From positions 21,613 to 77,016 of the forward strand of contig PLBK01000016.1 of NCBI GenBank assembly GCA_003134505.1: 55,404 nucleotides of DNA, read 5' to 3'. The notes beneath the pieces are model-generated. The model ran no database searches. It worked only from the letters and a program-made list of their open reading frames with translations, and had not been told where the DNA came from. The stretch is from Actinomycetota bacterium (GTDB lineage: Bacteria > Actinomycetota > Thermoleophilia > Gaiellales > Gaiellaceae). The translations under genes and the position numbers were made by a program. This document shows, one piece after another, positions 14,958 through 25,317 of the stretch. How positions within the stretch are numbered: position 1 is the first letter of the stretch; each line of letters begins with the position of its first letter.

Positions 14958-16613
14958 TTAGCCGGCGACCTCGTCCGGAGCTACGCGGCGCTCCTCGCCC
15001 GTCTCCCGGTCACGGACGTCGACGAGCCCGTCCTCCAGGCTCTTCTTCCCGGCCGTGATCCGGAGCGGGACGCCGATCAGATCGGCGTCCGCGAACTTCT
15101 CGCCGGCGCGGGCGTCGCGGTCGTCGAGGAGCACCGATCGGCCGGTGGAGGACAGTGCCTCTGCGGCCTGCGCCGCGATCTCCTCCGCCCCGGCCAACAC
15201 GATCACATGGGCATCGTACGGCGAAATCGACGCGGGCCAGAGAATCCCTTGCTCGTCGCCCCGCTGCTCGACGATCGCGGCCATTACGCGAGCGGGGCCG
15301 ATCCCGTAGCTGCCACCGAGGAGCGGCTTCTCGACGCCGTCCTCGTCGAGGAAGCTCGCCTCGAGCCCGGAGCTGTACTTGTCGCCGAAGTTGAAGATGT
15401 GGCCGACCTCGATCGCGGTCTGGAACACGAGCCGGCCGCCGCACTCGGGACAGCGGTCGCCTTCGCGCGGCTCGCGGATGTCGGCGAAGCGCGGCTGGTA
15501 GTCGCGCGCGGCCTCGACGCCGCGCAGGTGGTAGCCGTCGCGGTTCGCGCCTGCGACGAACTGGCCCTCGCGGAGCGTCTCGTCGGCGAGCACCTCGCCC
15601 GCGAACCCGACCGGGCCGAGCGAGCCGCCGCCGGCGCCGAAGGCGGCGCGGATCTCCTCGTCGGTCGAAGGCCGGGAGTCGGAGCCGAGTGCGGACAGCA
15701 GCTTCGACTCGGCGAGCCGGTCGTCGCCGCGGAGGAGCGCGAGCACGACCGAGCCGTCCTCCTTCGTCACCGGCATCGCCTTCGAGGTGGCGGCGAGATC
15801 GACCCCGAGGAACTCGGCGAGCGCCTCGCAGGTGACCACGCCCGGCGTCTCGACCTCCTCGGGCTTGTCGAGCCGCGACGGGAACTCCGGCGCACGCGGA
15901 ATGCCGCGGGCGATCTCGGCGTCGGCAGCGTAGTCGCCGCGCTCACAGCGGACGAGCGTGTTCTCGCCCGAGCCGGAGGGCGCGAGGAAGTCCATCGTCA
16001 GCTTCCCGCCCATGATCCCGCTCTCCGCCTGCACGGCGTGCGCCTCGACGCCGCAGCGGTCGAAGATCCGGTGGTAGGCCGCGAGGTTCTTCTCGAACGA
16101 GGCAAGCGCACCCTCCTCGTCGCGGTCGAACGAGTAGGCGTCCTTCATGATGAACTCACGCAGGCGGAGCAGGGCGCCGCGCGGCCGCGGCTCGTCGCGG
16201 TCCTTGACCTGGAAGTGGTACCAGAGCTGCGGCAGCTCCCTGTACGAGCGGATCTCGCGCGCGTGGAAGGTGAACGTCTCCTCGTGCGTGATCGGAAGGA
16301 TGTACGCGCGGCTGTTGCGGTCGCGCAGGTGGAAGAGCTCCGGGATCTTGTCGCGGCCGGTCGCCTGCCAGAGCTCGATCGGCGTCAGCACCGGGCAGAG
16401 GAACTCCTGCCCGCCGATCGCGTCCATCTCCTCGCGGATGATCTGCTCCACCCTCCGGTGCACCCGCCAGCCGAGCGGCAGGAACGTCCACAGGCCGGCG
16501 GAGACCTGGCGGATGAAGCCGCCGCGCACGAGCAGCTTGTGCGAGAGCGCCTCGGCGTCCGCCGGCGCGTCGCGCAGGGTCGGGAGGAACAGCTGTGAAG
16601 CCCGGGCGATCAT
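14958..16613 (-). CDS. proS: Prolyl-tRNA synthetase (bacterial type)
   Basis: ProS charges tRNA-Pro. The 551-residue protein has the bacterial layout: SQLFLPTLRDAPADAEA at the N-terminus, class II motif 1 region (LPLGWRVHRRVEQIIREEM), motif 2 (FIMKDAYSFD), an inserted editing domain (about 225-380), motif 3 (YGIGPARVMAAIVEQ) and the C-terminal anticodon-binding domain. ATG 16613 lies at the edge of a tandem repeat whose units each contain a copy of the first six codons. It belongs to the ispG-rseP-dxr cluster. Confidence 0.95.
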   Translation of the reverse strand: MIARASQLFLPTLRDAPADAEALSHKLLVRGGFIRQVSAGLWTFLPLGWRVHRRVEQIIREEMDAIGGQEFLCPVLTPIELWQATGRDKIPELFHLRDRNSRAYILPITHEETFTFHAREIRSYRELPQLWYHFQVKDRDEPRPRGALLRLREFIMKDAYSFDRDEEGALASFEKNLAAYHRIFDRCGVEAHAVQAESGIMGGKLTMDFLAPSGSGENTLVRCERGDYAADAEIARGIPRAPEFPSRLDKPEEVETPGVVTCEALAEFLGVDLAATSKAMPVTKEDGSVVLALLRGDDRLAESKLLSALGSDSRPSTDEEIRAAFGAGGGSLGPVGFAGEVLADETLREGQFVAGANRDGYHLRGVEAARDYQPRFADIREPREGDRCPECGGRLVFQTAIEVGHIFNFGDKYSSGLEASFLDEDGVEKPLLGGSYGIGPARVMAAIVEQRGDEQGILWPASISPYDAHVIVLAGAEEIAAQAAEALSSTGRSVLLDDRDARAGEKFADADLIGVPLRITAGKKSLEDGLVDVRDRETGEERRVAPDEVAG

Positions 16614-16939
16614 CGTTCAGCGTGGGGAAACCCATGGTTCCCCCACGAGCCCCCTCCTTCTTGTCGGCGCGTCGCGAGCGGCTCGTGCGCTCCGGCGAGA
16701 GCGCGGTCTCGCCTCCGCGCGCGCAAGGCTGGTCGCGCACACGTACGAAAGAGCTTTGAAGCCCGGGCGATCATCGTTCAGCGTGGGGAAACCCATGGTT
16801 CCCCCACGAGCCCCCTCCTTCTTGTCGGCGCGTCGCGAGCGGCTCTTGCGCTCCGGCGAGAGCGCGGTCTCGCCTCAGCGCACGCAAGGCTGGTGCCGCA
16901 CACGTACGAAAGAGCTTTGAAGCCCGGGCGATCATCGTT
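16596..16939 (-). repeat. 161-bp tandem repeat containing the proS start and two-hairpin element copies R3 and R4
   Basis: Two units of 161 bp (16596-16756 and 16757-16917) are followed by 22 bp of a third. They differ at only a few positions. Each unit carries ATGATCGCCCGGGCTTCA, the first six codons of proS, and two hairpins: a 12-bp stem at 16621-16647 (16782-16808 in the second unit) and GGCGAGA/TCTCGCC at 16694-16713. Read on the minus strand they match the R1/R2 family in order. The 340-bp gap between proS and ispG holds nothing else. Confidence 0.9.
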
Positions 16940-16953
16940 GTCGCCGCAGGCTA

Positions 16954-18114
16954 CTAGGAAACCGGCGCCGGGGCCGGTTCGGACTCGAGCGGGATCTCGG
17001 ACATTTCGGCCATCGCCAGCGCGGCCGGCTTGGCCATCTTCAGCCGCTTCGGCCGGTGCATGCCGTCGGCGATCCAGCGGTCGATCTCGTGGAACAGGTC
17101 GTCGATCAGGATGTCGGACGAGACCTTCTTGAGCACGCGGCCGTGCGCGTAGATGAAGCCGACGTCGCGGCCGCCGGCGATCCCGAAATCGGCGTCGCCC
17201 GCCTCGCCGGGCCCGTTGACCGCGCAGCCGAGGACGGCCACCTCGATGTGCTGCGGGTAGCTCTTGAGCCGCTCCTCGACGACGACGGCCAGGCTCTCCA
17301 CGCCGACGTTGTCGCGGCCGCACGACGGGCAGGCGATCATGATCGGCCCGCGCTCCCGCAGGCCCAGCGCCTTGAGGATCTCCCAGGCCGTCTCGACCTC
17401 CTTGACCGGGTCGGCCGTCAGGGACACGCGCATCGTGTCGCCGATGCCGTCGACGAGCAGCGCGCCCATGCCGACGGCGCTCTTGATCGAGCCCGAGAAC
17501 GGCGTGCCCGCCTCGGTGACGCCGAGATGAAGGGGGTAGGGCACCTTCTCGGAGAGCATCCGGTAGGCGCGGATCATCGTCGGCACGTGGCTCGACTTGA
17601 CCGAGATCTTGAAGTCGTGGAAGTCGAGCTTCTCGAGCAGCTCCACCTCCTCGACCGCGGCGGCGACGAGCGCCTCGGCCTGGTCCTTCTGGGCCAGACC
17701 GGACAGGTGCTTGGGAAGCGAGCCCGAGTTGGCCCCGATCCGCATCGGGGTGCCCGCCTTCTTCGCCGCCCTGACCACGAGCTCGACCTTGTCGGGGCCG
17801 CCGATGTTGCCCGGGTTGATCCGAACGGCGGCGACGCCCGCGTCGATCGCGCGCAGGGCGAGGCTCGCGTTGAAGTGGATGTCGGCGATCACCGGGATCG
17901 GCGAGAAGCGCACGATCCTCGGCAGCGCGTCGGCGTCCTCGCTCTTCGGCACCGCCACGCGCACGATCTCGCAGCCGGCGGAGGCGAGCGCTGCGATCTG
18001 CGCCGTCGTGGCCTCGACGTCGTGCGTCTTCGTCAGCGTCATCGACTGGACGACGACCGGCGCGCCGCCCCCGATCGTCACGCCGCCGACGGTGATCTGG
18101 TTCTTGCTGGCCAC
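16954..18114 (-). CDS. ispG: 4-hydroxy-3-methylbut-2-enyl-diphosphate synthase
   Basis: IspG is the 4Fe-4S enzyme that makes HMBPP from MEcPP in the MEP isoprenoid pathway. The 386-residue protein has the TIM-barrel half and the cluster ligands C262, C265 (CPSCG) and C297 (LGCAVNGPGEA, with E304). The Ala/Pro/Glu-rich tail after about 365 is not conserved. Start GTG 18114 has no strong Shine-Dalgarno. A dyad at 18150-18170 lies just upstream. Confidence 0.95.
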   Translation of the reverse strand: MASKNQITVGGVTIGGGAPVVVQSMTLTKTHDVEATTAQIAALASAGCEIVRVAVPKSEDADALPRIVRFSPIPVIADIHFNASLALRAIDAGVAAVRINPGNIGGPDKVELVVRAAKKAGTPMRIGANSGSLPKHLSGLAQKDQAEALVAAAVEEVELLEKLDFHDFKISVKSSHVPTMIRAYRMLSEKVPYPLHLGVTEAGTPFSGSIKSAVGMGALLVDGIGDTMRVSLTADPVKEVETAWEILKALGLRERGPIMIACPSCGRDNVGVESLAVVVEERLKSYPQHIEVAVLGCAVNGPGEAGDADFGIAGGRDVGFIYAHGRVLKKVSSDILIDDLFHEIDRWIADGMHRPKRLKMAKPAALAMAEMSEIPLESEPAPAPVS

Positions 18115-18149
18115 GCTCGTCTTAGCTTAACGGCCCGCCCGGCCCAACC

Positions 18150-18170
18150 CTTGTAACAAAGTGTTGCAAG
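18150..18170 (-). promoter_or_regulatory. Operator-like dyad upstream of ispG
   Basis: CTTGTAACA (18150-18158) and TGTTGCAAG (18162-18170) form an inverted repeat matching at 8 of 9 positions around AAG. It is the only A+T-richer block in the 82-bp gap between rseP and ispG. No regulator is assigned. Confidence 0.4.
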
Positions 18171-18196
18171 GCAGCCGGCGCCGGACTTGTGACGGC

Positions 18197-19399
18197 TCAG
18201 CCGCCGCCGAGGCGGCCGATGTCGTTCGAGAGCCCGACGATGAACAGGAGCAGCACGAGGGTGATCCCGACCGCCGAGACGCGCTCGTAGATCTCGCGGG
18301 CGATCGCGCGGCCGCGGATGCCCTCGAGCAGCGAGAAGGCGATGTGGCCGCCGTCGAGCGGCAGCAGCGGCAACAGGTTGAAGAGGGCGAGCGAGAGGCT
18401 GATGAACGCGAGCACCGAGAGGTACGACACCCAGCCGTAGTGCACGGAGTCCTTCAGCCCGTTCGTGATCCCCACCCCGCCCGAGAGCTGCCTGCGCTCT
18501 TTCGAATGGAACAGCCCGCCGAGCGCGCTGACGGTCTCACGCGAGACGATGCCCGTCGTCTTCACCGATTCCCACACGGCCGGACCGAAGCTGAGCGTCT
18601 CGCCGGCGAGCGCGAATCCGAGGCGATAGCGGCCGTCGCTCTCCTTCCTCGGCCGCTCGGCGTGCAACGTGATCAGGCTCCCGTGCCGCACGACGGTGAG
18701 CTTCACGGGCCGCCCGAGCGAGGCCGAGATGTGGTCCGAGATCTGGCCCGGCGTGACGGATTGCCCGTCGATTCCGACGACCTGGTCGCCCGGCCGGAGG
18801 CCCGCCGCGTGCGCCTGGCTCTTGGGCAGCACGAGGGCCACGGTCGAGGTCGCCTTCCCGCCGGCGACCATGAAGACGACCACGAAGAGGACGACCGCGA
18901 AGACGAGGTTCGTCGCGGGGCCGGCTGCGATCGCGGCGACGCGCTTCCAGGTGGGGGCGCGCCAGTACGCCTGCGGCGACAGCGCGTCCTCGAGGTCCTG
19001 GACCTGTTTGTCGACCGATTGCACCCCCGCCTCCTCGGCGCGCTCGTGGAACTCGGCCAGGCGCGTCTTCGCCGTTTCGTAGTCCTCGGCGGCGAGCGCG
19101 CGCTTGAGGCGCTCGGCGGGGCCGACGAGCTCCGGTGCGGCGTGCAGCGCCCGCGAGAAGACGAGGTCGACGTCCTTGGCGGCGGGGCGGTGCATCCCGG
19201 GGATCCGCACGTAGCCGCCGAGCGGGATCGCGCCGATCCCGTACTCGATGCCGTTCCGCTTCGTCTTCAAGAGCGCCGGAGGGAAGCCGATGTAGAACTT
19301 CCTCGGGCGCATGCCGACGGCGAGCGAGGCGAAGAAGTGCCCGGCCTCGTGGATGAGGATCAGGAAGGCGAGGCCCAGGATGGCGATCGCGTAGCTCAT
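18197..19399 (-). CDS. rseP: RseP-like site-2 membrane metalloprotease
   Basis: This M50 intramembrane protease cleaves membrane-bound substrates such as anti-sigma factors. The 400-residue protein has the zinc motif HEAGH (17-21) in the first helix, a PDZ domain (about 185-270), and the second site LPLDGGH near the C-terminus, flanked by further helices. ATG 19399 overlaps the dxr stop (ATGA), and the dxr-rseP-ispG order is typical of Actinobacteria. Confidence 0.9.
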   Translation of the reverse strand: MSYAIAILGLAFLILIHEAGHFFASLAVGMRPRKFYIGFPPALLKTKRNGIEYGIGAIPLGGYVRIPGMHRPAAKDVDLVFSRALHAAPELVGPAERLKRALAAEDYETAKTRLAEFHERAEEAGVQSVDKQVQDLEDALSPQAYWRAPTWKRVAAIAAGPATNLVFAVVLFVVVFMVAGGKATSTVALVLPKSQAHAAGLRPGDQVVGIDGQSVTPGQISDHISASLGRPVKLTVVRHGSLITLHAERPRKESDGRYRLGFALAGETLSFGPAVWESVKTTGIVSRETVSALGGLFHSKERRQLSGGVGITNGLKDSVHYGWVSYLSVLAFISLSLALFNLLPLLPLDGGHIAFSLLEGIRGRAIAREIYERVSAVGITLVLLLFIVGLSNDIGRLGGG

Positions 19400-20457
19400 G
19401 CGGGCTGGAGAGCGGTCTCGGCGATGCGGCGGGCTTCGGCATCGCAAGCGGTGAGCTCGTCGAGCCGGGCGGCGGGCGCTCCCGAGACGGTGTCGAGCGT
19501 CCGTTCGACGGTCTCCGCGATCTCGAGGAAGCCGATCCGCCCGGCCAGGAACGCGGCGACGGCGACCTCGTTGGCGGCGTTGAACGCGCACGGGAAGGTG
19601 CAGCCGCGGACCCCGGCCTCGCGGGCGAGCGTGATCATGGGGAAGGTGTCGGCGTCGGGTGCGAGGAACTCGAGCGTCAGGCCGCCCGCGAGGTCGAGCG
19701 CGGGCACCGGCGTGGCGGCTCGCTCAGGGTAGGTGAGCGCGTAGGAGATCGGCACCCGCATGTCCGGGTAGCCGAGGTGCGCGAGCGCGGCACCGTCGCG
19801 GAAGCGGACGATCGAGTGGACGACCGAGCTCGGGTGGACGACGATCTCGATCTGCTCGTACGGCACGCCGAAGAGGAAATGCGCCTCGATCAGCTCGAGT
19901 CCTTTGTTGGCGAGCGTCGCCGAGTCGATCGTGATCTTCGGGCCCATGCTCCAGGTCGGGTGGGCAAGCGCCTCCTCCGGGGTGACGTTGGCGAGCTCGT
20001 CTCGATTGCGCCCCCGGAAGGGCCCGCCCGAGGCGGTGAGCACAAGTGATTCGATCGTCTCCGCCGATCGGTTCTCCAGGCACTGGTGCAGAGCCGAGTG
20101 CTCGCTGTCGACCGGGAGCAGGCGCCCTCCTCCCCGCTTCCAGGCGGCGAGGGCGAGCTGCCCGGCGGCGACGAGGCTCTCCTTGTTCGCGAGCGCGAGG
20201 TCGGCGCCGCGCTCGAGCGTCCACAGCGTCGCCGGGAGGCCCGCGAAGCCGACGACCGCGTTCAGGACGACGTCCGGATCGGCCCGTTCGAGCAGGCCGA
20301 CGAGGTCGCCGCCGACCTGGGTCAGCGGCGCGAGGCCATCGATCGGCTGCGAGCCGGAGGCTGCGGCGACGAGCTCGAGCTCGGGATGGGCATCGATGAT
20401 CTCGATCGCCTGCCGGCCGATCGAGCCGGTGGCGCCCAGCAGCGCGATGCGTCTCAT
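19396..20457 (-). CDS. dxr: 1-deoxy-D-xylulose 5-phosphate reductoisomerase
   Basis: Dxr makes 2-C-methyl-D-erythritol 4-phosphate, the committed MEP-pathway step. Conserved blocks are present in order: GATGSIGRQA, ANKESLV, LPVDSEHSA, TASGGPFRGR, WSMGPKITIDSATLANKG and VVHPSSVVHSIV. At 353 residues it is shorter than the usual 380-400. About 30 residues of the NADPH-binding domain between the first strand and DVVLNAVVG are missing. All catalytic blocks remain, so it is probably active. Confidence 0.93.
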   Translation of the reverse strand: MRRIALLGATGSIGRQAIEIIDAHPELELVAAASGSQPIDGLAPLTQVGGDLVGLLERADPDVVLNAVVGFAGLPATLWTLERGADLALANKESLVAAGQLALAAWKRGGGRLLPVDSEHSALHQCLENRSAETIESLVLTASGGPFRGRNRDELANVTPEEALAHPTWSMGPKITIDSATLANKGLELIEAHFLFGVPYEQIEIVVHPSSVVHSIVRFRDGAALAHLGYPDMRVPISYALTYPERAATPVPALDLAGGLTLEFLAPDADTFPMITLAREAGVRGCTFPCAFNAANEVAVAAFLAGRIGFLEIAETVERTLDTVSGAPAARLDELTACDAEARRIAETALQPA

Positions 20458-20479
20458 CTCCAGCCCAGTGTAGGCGGGG

Positions 20480-21343
20480 CTACGTGGTGTAGGCGAGGAT
20501 CGTGTAGAAGGCCGCGACCGAGGCGAACAGGATCGAGTCCAAGCGGTCGAGCATGCCGCCGTGGCCGCCGAGCAGCTCGCCCGTGTCCTTGACGCCCATG
20601 TCGCGCTTCAGCATCGACTCGAACAGGTCGCCGGCGGGTGCCGCCGCCGCGATCGCGACGCCGAGCAGCACCGCCTGGCCGATCGACAGATACGTGTGCC
20701 GGTCGTGGTAGAGCGCGACGAAGGTGGCGAACACGCAGGCGACGGTGCCGAAGACGAACCCCTCCAGCGTCTTCCCAGGCGAGAGCGCCGGCGCCAGCTT
20801 GTGACGTCCCAGCGTCCGCCCGCCGATGTACGCGAACGTGTCGTCGGCGAAGACTGCGATCAGCACCGTGAACGCCGCCAGTCGCCCGTGACCCGGTATG
20901 TCGCGCAGGAGCAGGACGAAGCCGAGGCCGAAGCCGATCCAGGCCGGACCGAGAAGCGTCGTCGCGACGCTCACCGTCGCCGAGCCGCTGGTTCCCGAGA
21001 GCCCCTTGAGCAGGAAGGCGAGCCCGAGCGACCCGAGCAGCGCGCCGAGCGCCCAGGTCGTCGTGCTGACCTGGATCGCGAACAGGACGCCGATCAGGCC
21101 CGCGTGGCCGGCGATCGCGATCGGCCGCAGCGGACGGGTCATCCAGTAGAACTCGTGCAGCGCGACCATGCCGGCCACGAGCACGAGCAGGAACAGGTAC
21201 CAGTGGCCGAGCCAGACCATGCCGAGCACGAGCGGCAGGCCGGCCGCCCCGACGAGCAGGCGCGACCAGAGGTTGCTCATCGTCCCCGGCGTGCGCGCGT
21301 GCATGCGCGGCGCGGGCCGGACCGGCTGCGGCTCGCTCGTCAC
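20480..21343 (-). CDS. cdsA: Phosphatidate cytidylyltransferase
   Basis: CdsA makes CDP-diacylglycerol from phosphatidate and CTP in the membrane, feeding PgsA-type enzymes. The 287-residue protein has about eight hydrophobic helices and the family signature near the C-terminus (VKDTGELLGGHGGMLDRLDS), plus FADDTFAYIGGRTLGRHKL and SPGKTLEG. Start GTG 21343 overlaps the uppS stop (GTGA). Confidence 0.92.
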   Translation of the reverse strand: MTSEPQPVRPAPRMHARTPGTMSNLWSRLLVGAAGLPLVLGMVWLGHWYLFLLVLVAGMVALHEFYWMTRPLRPIAIAGHAGLIGVLFAIQVSTTTWALGALLGSLGLAFLLKGLSGTSGSATVSVATTLLGPAWIGFGLGFVLLLRDIPGHGRLAAFTVLIAVFADDTFAYIGGRTLGRHKLAPALSPGKTLEGFVFGTVACVFATFVALYHDRHTYLSIGQAVLLGVAIAAAAPAGDLFESMLKRDMGVKDTGELLGGHGGMLDRLDSILFASVAAFYTILAYTT

Positions 21344-22089
21344 CGGCCGCCGAAGCGCCGGCGTCGGCTCGCGTACTCGGCGAGGGCGTGCTGGAGCTCC
21401 CGGGGCCCGAAATCGGGCCAGAGCGTCTCGACGAAGACGAGCTCCGAGTAGGCGAGCTGCCAGAGCAGGAAGTTCGACACCCGCAGCTCACCCGAGGTGC
21501 GGATCAGCAGGTCGGGATCGGGGAGGTCGGGCGCGTGCAGGTTGGCGGCGAACGTGTTCTCGTCGATCTCGCGCGGGTCGATCCCGGACTCGGCCAGCCG
21601 CCGCGCCGCTTCGACGATCTCCGCGCGGCCTCCGTAGTCGAAGGCGATCCAGAGGTTCAGGCGGTCGTTCTCCGCCGTCTGGCGCTCGAGCCCGGCGATC
21701 TTCTTCTTCAGCAGCTCGGGCGCGCGATCGCGCCGCCCCAGGAAGCGCACGCGCACACCCTGGCGGACGAGGTCGGGGAACTCGCGGTCGATCGTCTCGG
21801 AGAAGATGTCCATCAGCTGGTCGACCTCCTCCCTCGGCCGCGACCAGTTCTCGGTCGAGAACGCGAACAGGGTCAGCGAGTCGACGCCGAGGTCGATCGC
21901 CGCCTCGACCACCTTCCGGACGGCCCTCGTGCCGGCGCGGTGACCCGCGGCGGTCGGCAGGCCGCGCTTGCGCGCCCACCGACCGCTGCCGTCCATGACG
22001 ATCGCCACGGAGCGCGCGACGTCGGGCAGCTCTCGCTCGGGAAGCGGCCTGAGGCCGCGGAGCGAGCGGATGCGGGTCAGGAAGTTCAC
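21340..22089 (-). CDS. uppS: Isoprenyl (undecaprenyl) diphosphate synthase
   Basis: UppS extends farnesyl diphosphate with IPP to the lipid carrier for wall synthesis. The 249-residue protein has the cis-prenyltransferase blocks: catalytic D33 in MDGSGRWA, STENWSRP, and the C-terminal LLIRTSGELRVSNFLLWQ..SELVF. The usual MDGNGRWA reads MDGSGRWA here (S35 for Asn), a change at a normally invariant position. It overlaps cdsA by 4 bp. Confidence 0.93.
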   Translation of the reverse strand: MNFLTRIRSLRGLRPLPERELPDVARSVAIVMDGSGRWARKRGLPTAAGHRAGTRAVRKVVEAAIDLGVDSLTLFAFSTENWSRPREEVDQLMDIFSETIDREFPDLVRQGVRVRFLGRRDRAPELLKKKIAGLERQTAENDRLNLWIAFDYGGRAEIVEAARRLAESGIDPREIDENTFAANLHAPDLPDPDLLIRTSGELRVSNFLLWQLAYSELVFVETLWPDFGPRELQHALAEYASRRRRFGGR

Positions 22090-22117
22090 GTGTTGCCAGT
22101 CCGAGCCCGCGGCCGGC

Positions 22118-22681
22118 TCAGACCTCCATGATCTCCGCTTCCTTGCGTTTCAGCAGCTCGTCGATCTTGTGGACGTGGTCGTCCGTGAGCTTCTGGACGC
22201 CCGACTCCGCGCGGCGCTCCTCGTCGTCTCCGACCTCGCCGTTGCGGACGAGCTCCTCGAGGTGCCGCATCACGTCGCGGCGGACGTTGCGCACCGCCAC
22301 CCGGCCCTCCTCCGCGTAGTGACGCGTCAACTTGGCCAGCTCCTTGCGCCGCTCCTCGGTCAGCTGCGGGATCGGGAGGCGGATCAGCTTGCCGTCGTTC
22401 GAGGGCTGCAGTCCGAGGTCGGACTCCATGATCGCCTTCTCGATCGCCTTGATCTGGGTGGGATCGAAGGGCTGGATCGTCAGCATGCGCGGCTCGGGCA
22501 CGTTGATCGTCGCCATCTGCTTGAGCGGCGTCTGCGCGCCGTAGTAGTCGACCGAGATGCGGTCGAGGAGAGCGGCCGAGGCACGTCCCGTCCGAACCGA
22601 GTTGAAGTGCTCGTGCGTGGACTCGACGGACTTGTCCATCCGCCGGGTCGCGTCCGCGATGAAGTCGTCGATCGTCGCCAT
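22118..22681 (-). CDS. frr: Ribosome recycling factor
   Basis: RRF splits post-termination ribosomes together with EF-G. The 187-residue protein has the family blocks HFNSVRTGRASAALLDRI, LKQMATINVPEPRMLTIQPFD and the C-terminal helix VQKLTDDHVHKIDELLKRKE. It lies between pyrH and uppS in the standard order, with 2 bp between the pyrH stop and its ATG 22681. Confidence 0.97.
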   Translation of the reverse strand: MATIDDFIADATRRMDKSVESTHEHFNSVRTGRASAALLDRISVDYYGAQTPLKQMATINVPEPRMLTIQPFDPTQIKAIEKAIMESDLGLQPSNDGKLIRLPIPQLTEERRKELAKLTRHYAEEGRVAVRNVRRDVMRHLEELVRNGEVGDDEERRAESGVQKLTDDHVHKIDELLKRKEAEIMEV

Positions 22682-22683
22682 GT

Positions 22684-24237
<1,554 letters not shown>

Positions 24238-24241
<4 letters not shown>

Positions 24242-25119
24242 GAGGGCACCTCCTCGGCCTCCGGCTCGGGGGCGGGCTCGGGGGCTGGCTCGGCCTGCGG
24301 CTCGGCGGCCGGTGCGGGCTCAGGCTCGGCGGCTGCCACGGGCTCCGGAGCCGCGGCAGCCGGATCGGCCGTGGCCTCCGGCTCTGCGTGCTCGACCGGG
24401 GCCCGGGGCGCAGGCGCCAGCAGCTCCTCCTCGGTCACCTTCTGCTTGCCCGCCGCGATCCCGTCCGCGATCACGCGCGTGATCAGCGAGCAGGAGCGGA
24501 TCGCATCGTCGTTTCCGGGCACGACCAGGTTGGCCTCGTCCGGATCGCAGTTCGTGTCGACGAGCCCGACGACCGCAATGCCGAGCCGGTGCGCCTCGCG
24601 AACGGCCAGCTGCTCCTTGCGCAGGTCGATGATGAAGACGGCGTCCGGCTGCTTGCGCATGTCGGCGACGCCGCCGAGGTTCGCGTTCAGCTTCTCGAGC
24701 TCGCCTTCCAGGGTGATCCGCTCCTTCGGCGGGAGCAGCTCGAGCTGACCCTCGTCCTTCAGGCGGCGCAGCTCGTGCAGCCGCTCGATCCGCTCGGAGA
24801 TCGTGCGCCAGTTCGTCAGCAGGCCGCCGAGCCAGCGATGGTTCACGTAGGGCATGCCCACGCGCTGGGCCTGCTCGGAGACGGCGTCCTGCGCCTGCTT
24901 CTTCGTGCCGACGAAGAGCACGTTGCCGCCGCGCGAGGCGATGTTGCGGACGAAGTCGTGCGACTCCTCGAGCAGCTCGAGGGTCTTCTGGAGGTCGATG
25001 ATGTAGATGCCGCCGCGCTCGGCGAAGATGAATCGCTTCATCTTCGGGTTCCAGCGGCGCGTCTGGTGGCCGAAGTGGACTCCAGCCTCCAGCAAGTCCT
25101 TCATGGAGACGACGGACAC
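24238..25119 (-). CDS. rpsB: Ribosomal protein S2 with acidic Pro/Ala-rich tail
   Basis: S2 is a small-subunit protein. The first 230 residues are standard ([54 protein letters not shown]). A tail of about 60 residues, nearly all Ala, Pro and Glu, follows and is typical of Actinobacteria. GTG 25119 was preferred over ATG 25104 because AAAGGGG stands about 10 nt before it. A folded leader and promoter-like sequence precede it. Confidence 0.96.
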
Positions 25120-25154
25120 GGGTCAAGCCCCTTTCTCGGTTTGCGTGCTACAAG

Positions 25155-25226
25155 CCGGCGGCGCCCGAGAGGAACCGGCTCACCGATCGGAGAACCGGCA
25201 CCACCCCTCGCGCGTCTGCCGCCGGG
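25155..25226 (-). ncRNA. Folded rpsB leader
   Basis: On the minus strand the leader forms one long stem in three parts: CCGGCGGC with GCCGCCGG (outer, + 25219-25226 and 25155-25162), CGAGGGG with CCTCTCG (middle), and CCGGTTC with GAGCCGG (inner). It begins about 15 nt after the predicted start of transcription. An autoregulatory S2-binding leader is a reasonable reading but is not shown. Confidence 0.5.
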
Positions 25227-25248
25227 TCGGGTGACAGAAGCCGTCAAA

Positions 25249-25257
25249 CGGTAGCAC
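25249..25257 (-). promoter_or_regulatory. Candidate extended -10 promoter of rpsB
   Basis: TGCTACCGT on the minus strand fits an extended -10 (TGnTAnnnT). It would give a leader of about 120 nt before GTG 25119. No clear -35 is present. Confidence 0.4.
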
Positions 25258-25317
25258 CGTCCGCCGGTTCGACCGGCGACGTGTCGCGGCCATGTGGACG
25301 TGTCTCAACGGCGGTGC

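Noticed and set aside
14946-16598. Long plus-strand open frame opposite proS
   Set aside because: It is antisense to a clear proS gene. Open antisense frames are expected in GC-rich DNA and the translation is low-complexity.
25260-25290. Second tRNA suggested by GGTTCGACC
   Set aside because: It is a simple hairpin with a 5-nt loop; no acceptor, D or anticodon arms can be formed around it.
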